DNA of 7,705 nt. It comes from an uncultured Rhodospirillaceae bacterium (lineage in GTDB: Bacteria; Pseudomonadota; Alphaproteobacteria; Rhodospirillales; UBA2165). Numbering within the stretch: position 1 is the stretch's first letter; each line of letters starts with the position of its first letter. The stretch spans positions 1-7,705 of the forward strand of contig CAJXJM010000110.1 of assembly GCA_913054205.1 (NCBI GenBank). The letters run 5' to 3'. The translations under genes and the position numbers were made by a program. A model generated the notes under the pieces. It ran no database searches and was not told the DNA's origin. It was given only the letters and a program-made list of their open reading frames with translations. Shown here piece after piece: positions 6,800-7,705 of the stretch.

Positions 6800-7465
6800 A
6801 TGGGACCTATGCGTAAGAGCCGTTTGAGCAAGTTTAAGCAGGATCATTTAATAGAGCATTTTGTTGCGGGGACAACAGCGCGGACTGCTGCGAGACTATG
6901 TGGTGTGAACCGTAAAACAGCAGCCTTCTACTTCCTGCGTCTGCGCGAAATTATCGCTGTTGAGTTAGAAGCTGAGAACGAAGCCATGTTCGGCGGTGAG
7001 ATCGAAGTTGACGAGAGTTACTTCGGTGGCAGACGAAAAGGCAAGCGCGGTCGCGGTGCCGCTGGAAAAATCCCGGTATTCGGCCTGTTGAAGCGTGGTG
7101 GCAAGGTCTACACGAAGGTTATCACCGATGCCTCTTCGGCTACTTTGATGCCGATTATCGAACGCAAGGTGGTGCCTGACAGCATTGTCTATTCGGACGG
7201 TTGGAAAGGTTATAACGTTTTGGATGTATCAGATTTCCATCACTTCAGGATCAACCATTCTGAACTCTTTGCAGACAATCAAAATCATATCAACGGAATA
7301 GAGAATTTTTGGAACCAGGCGAAGCGTCATATGCGCAAATTTAACGGTGTTCCAAAGGCTCATTTTGGGCTATTTTTGAAGGAGTGTGAGTGGCGTTTTA
7401 ACAACAGTGACCCGCTAACCCAATTAGCACAATTAAGACAATGGGTTAGAGGTAAAATGGGCTAA
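6800..7465 (+). CDS. IS1595-family transposase
   Basis: A 221-residue transposase that moves the surrounding element by cut-and-insert DNA chemistry. Residues about 22-50 form a helix-turn-helix-like segment (G-V-N-R-K-T-A-A) for end recognition. The catalytic core shows Asp71 in EIEVDESYFGG, followed by the basic G-K-R-G-R-G stretch, Asp133 in YSDGWKGY, and HINGIENFW at 163-171, which carries the last catalytic position (Asn165/Glu168). The frame is uninterrupted and ends at the family-typical tail, so the protein may be active. ATG at 6800 is the longest start; ATG at 6809 (M-R-K-S-R-L-S) resembles the usual N-terminus of relatives and may be the true one. The stop codon directly abuts the right terminal repeat. 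Confidence 0.92.
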   Translation: MGPMRKSRLSKFKQDHLIEHFVAGTTARTAARLCGVNRKTAAFYFLRLREIIAVELEAENEAMFGGEIEVDESYFGGRRKGKRGRGAAGKIPVFGLLKRGGKVYTKVITDASSATLMPIIERKVVPDSIVYSDGWKGYNVLDVSDFHHFRINHSELFADNQNHINGIENFWNQAKRHMRKFNGVPKAHFGLFLKECEWRFNNSDPLTQLAQLRQWVRGKMG

Positions 7466-7482
7466 TTAACTGGGACAGCCCC
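7466..7482 (-). repeat. Right terminal inverted repeat of the insertion sequence
   Basis: Read on the minus strand from 7482, the sequence is GGGGCTGTCCCAGTTAA, differing from the left end only at position 14 (T instead of A). It starts immediately after the transposase stop codon. Confidence 0.92.
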
Positions 7483-7561
7483 ATTAAATTAAGGGCATCA
7501 AAACGACGAATTCAACTATCTTCATTTATACGGTGGTCCTCTGAATTTGGTCTAATTTGAG
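7483..7561. other. Short gap between insertion sequence and DUF1489 gene, probable original 5' region of the lipoprotein gene
   Basis: These 79 bases follow the DUF1489 stop on the minus strand. They contain AGAGGA (minus strand, 7542-7537) and, 11 bases on, an ATG at 7525-7523 that opens only a 13-codon frame. A second ATG lies at 7498-7496. If 8 bases next to the element (7483-7490) are removed and the flanks joined, this ATG runs in frame into the lipoprotein signal. The region is therefore the likely former start of that gene. Confidence 0.4.
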
Positions 7562-7705
7562 CTAAATTAAGCCAAGCTCTTTGAGTTCGGCCATCATTTC
7601 CGGCGGCATATCAGTATCTGCTTCTGAAATTGCGCCTTCGGGCAGATCAACTGGCGCTTCTTCCGGCTTTAGATACCGCCAGCCCTGAAAGGCCTTTTGC
7701 CGCCT
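7562..7705 (-). CDS. C-terminal end of a DUF1489-family protein (5' part outside window)
   Basis: The last 47 residues and stop of a minus-strand gene that continues beyond the window. The stretch Q-K-A-F-Q-G-W-R-Y-L-K-P-E-E-A-P-V-D-L matches, from memory, the conserved C-terminal end of DUF1489 proteins, which are mostly alphaproteobacterial and of unknown function. Here about 26 further residues follow that usual end, an acidic tail closing with E-L-K-E-L-G-L-I. The reading frame is open from the window edge. The gene points toward the lipoprotein remnant, so the two may once have been neighbours in one transcript. Confidence 0.72.
   Translation of the reverse strand, partial: RRQKAFQGWRYLKPEEAPVDLPEGAISEADTDMPPEMMAELKELGLI

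Larger units (their letters stand above)
6765..7482 (+). mobile_element. IS1595-family insertion sequence, 718 bp, complete
   Basis: The element is bounded by 17-bp terminal inverted repeats with one mismatch and encodes one transposase filling nearly all its length. Length, single gene and transposase sequence fit compact members of the IS1595 family. That family usually makes 8-bp target duplications, but the 8 bases outside the left end (AAAAGTTT) and right end (ATTAAATT) are not the same. The element sits in the minus-strand stretch between the DUF1489 gene and the lipoprotein remnant. Confidence 0.9.

Noticed and set aside
1..7705. tRNA, rRNA, CRISPR array or riboswitch
   Set aside because: I saw no cloverleaf, no regularly spaced direct repeats and no known riboswitch core in the non-coding parts.

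Overview
The window looks like part of an alphaproteobacterial chromosome of moderate GC content. The evidence is the type of regulator (XRE/ScfR-like), a transporter-like sensor kinase with a small partner protein, and the tail of a DUF1489 protein, a family I know mainly from Alphaproteobacteria. The genus cannot be told from the sequence.

Layout. Bases 2-1633 (+) hold nearly all of an XRE-family regulator of the short-chain fatty acyl (ScfR/RamB/PrpR-like) type. It has an extra segment that closely resembles the phospho-acceptor (DHp) domain of the sensor kinase encoded downstream. Next comes an AT-rich gap of about 490 bases (1634-2123) with a hairpin, inverted repeats and a repeated 10-mer. 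Then follows a compact same-strand cluster: a stand-alone response regulator receiver (2124-2507), a small two-helix membrane protein resembling the DUF3311 type (2525-2779), a 920-residue sodium/solute-symporter-like histidine kinase of the CrbS/CbrA/MxtR type (2800-5562) and a NUDT19-like Nudix hydrolase (5589-6434). On the minus strand lie the remains of a small lipoprotein gene (6431-6764), an IS1595-family insertion sequence (6765-7482) with an apparently intact transposase, and the C-terminal end of a DUF1489 protein (7562-7705).

How the genes may work together. CrbS/MxtR-type kinases are known to control acetate and related carbon use, and ScfR/RamB/PrpR regulators respond to short-chain acyl-CoA metabolism. 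NUDT19-like enzymes hydrolyse CoA or acyl-CoA. The common theme is sensing and handling of acetate, propionate or acyl-CoA. The response regulator has no output domain, while the XRE regulator carries a DHp-like domain with the phospho-acceptor histidine but no ATPase. This suggests, as inference, a branched phosphorelay in which the receiver docks on the DHp domain of the DNA-binding protein. That is the most interesting feature of the window.

The 3' part shows recent genome disturbance: the insertion sequence has separated a lipoprotein gene from its start codon, and no target duplication is evident at its ends.
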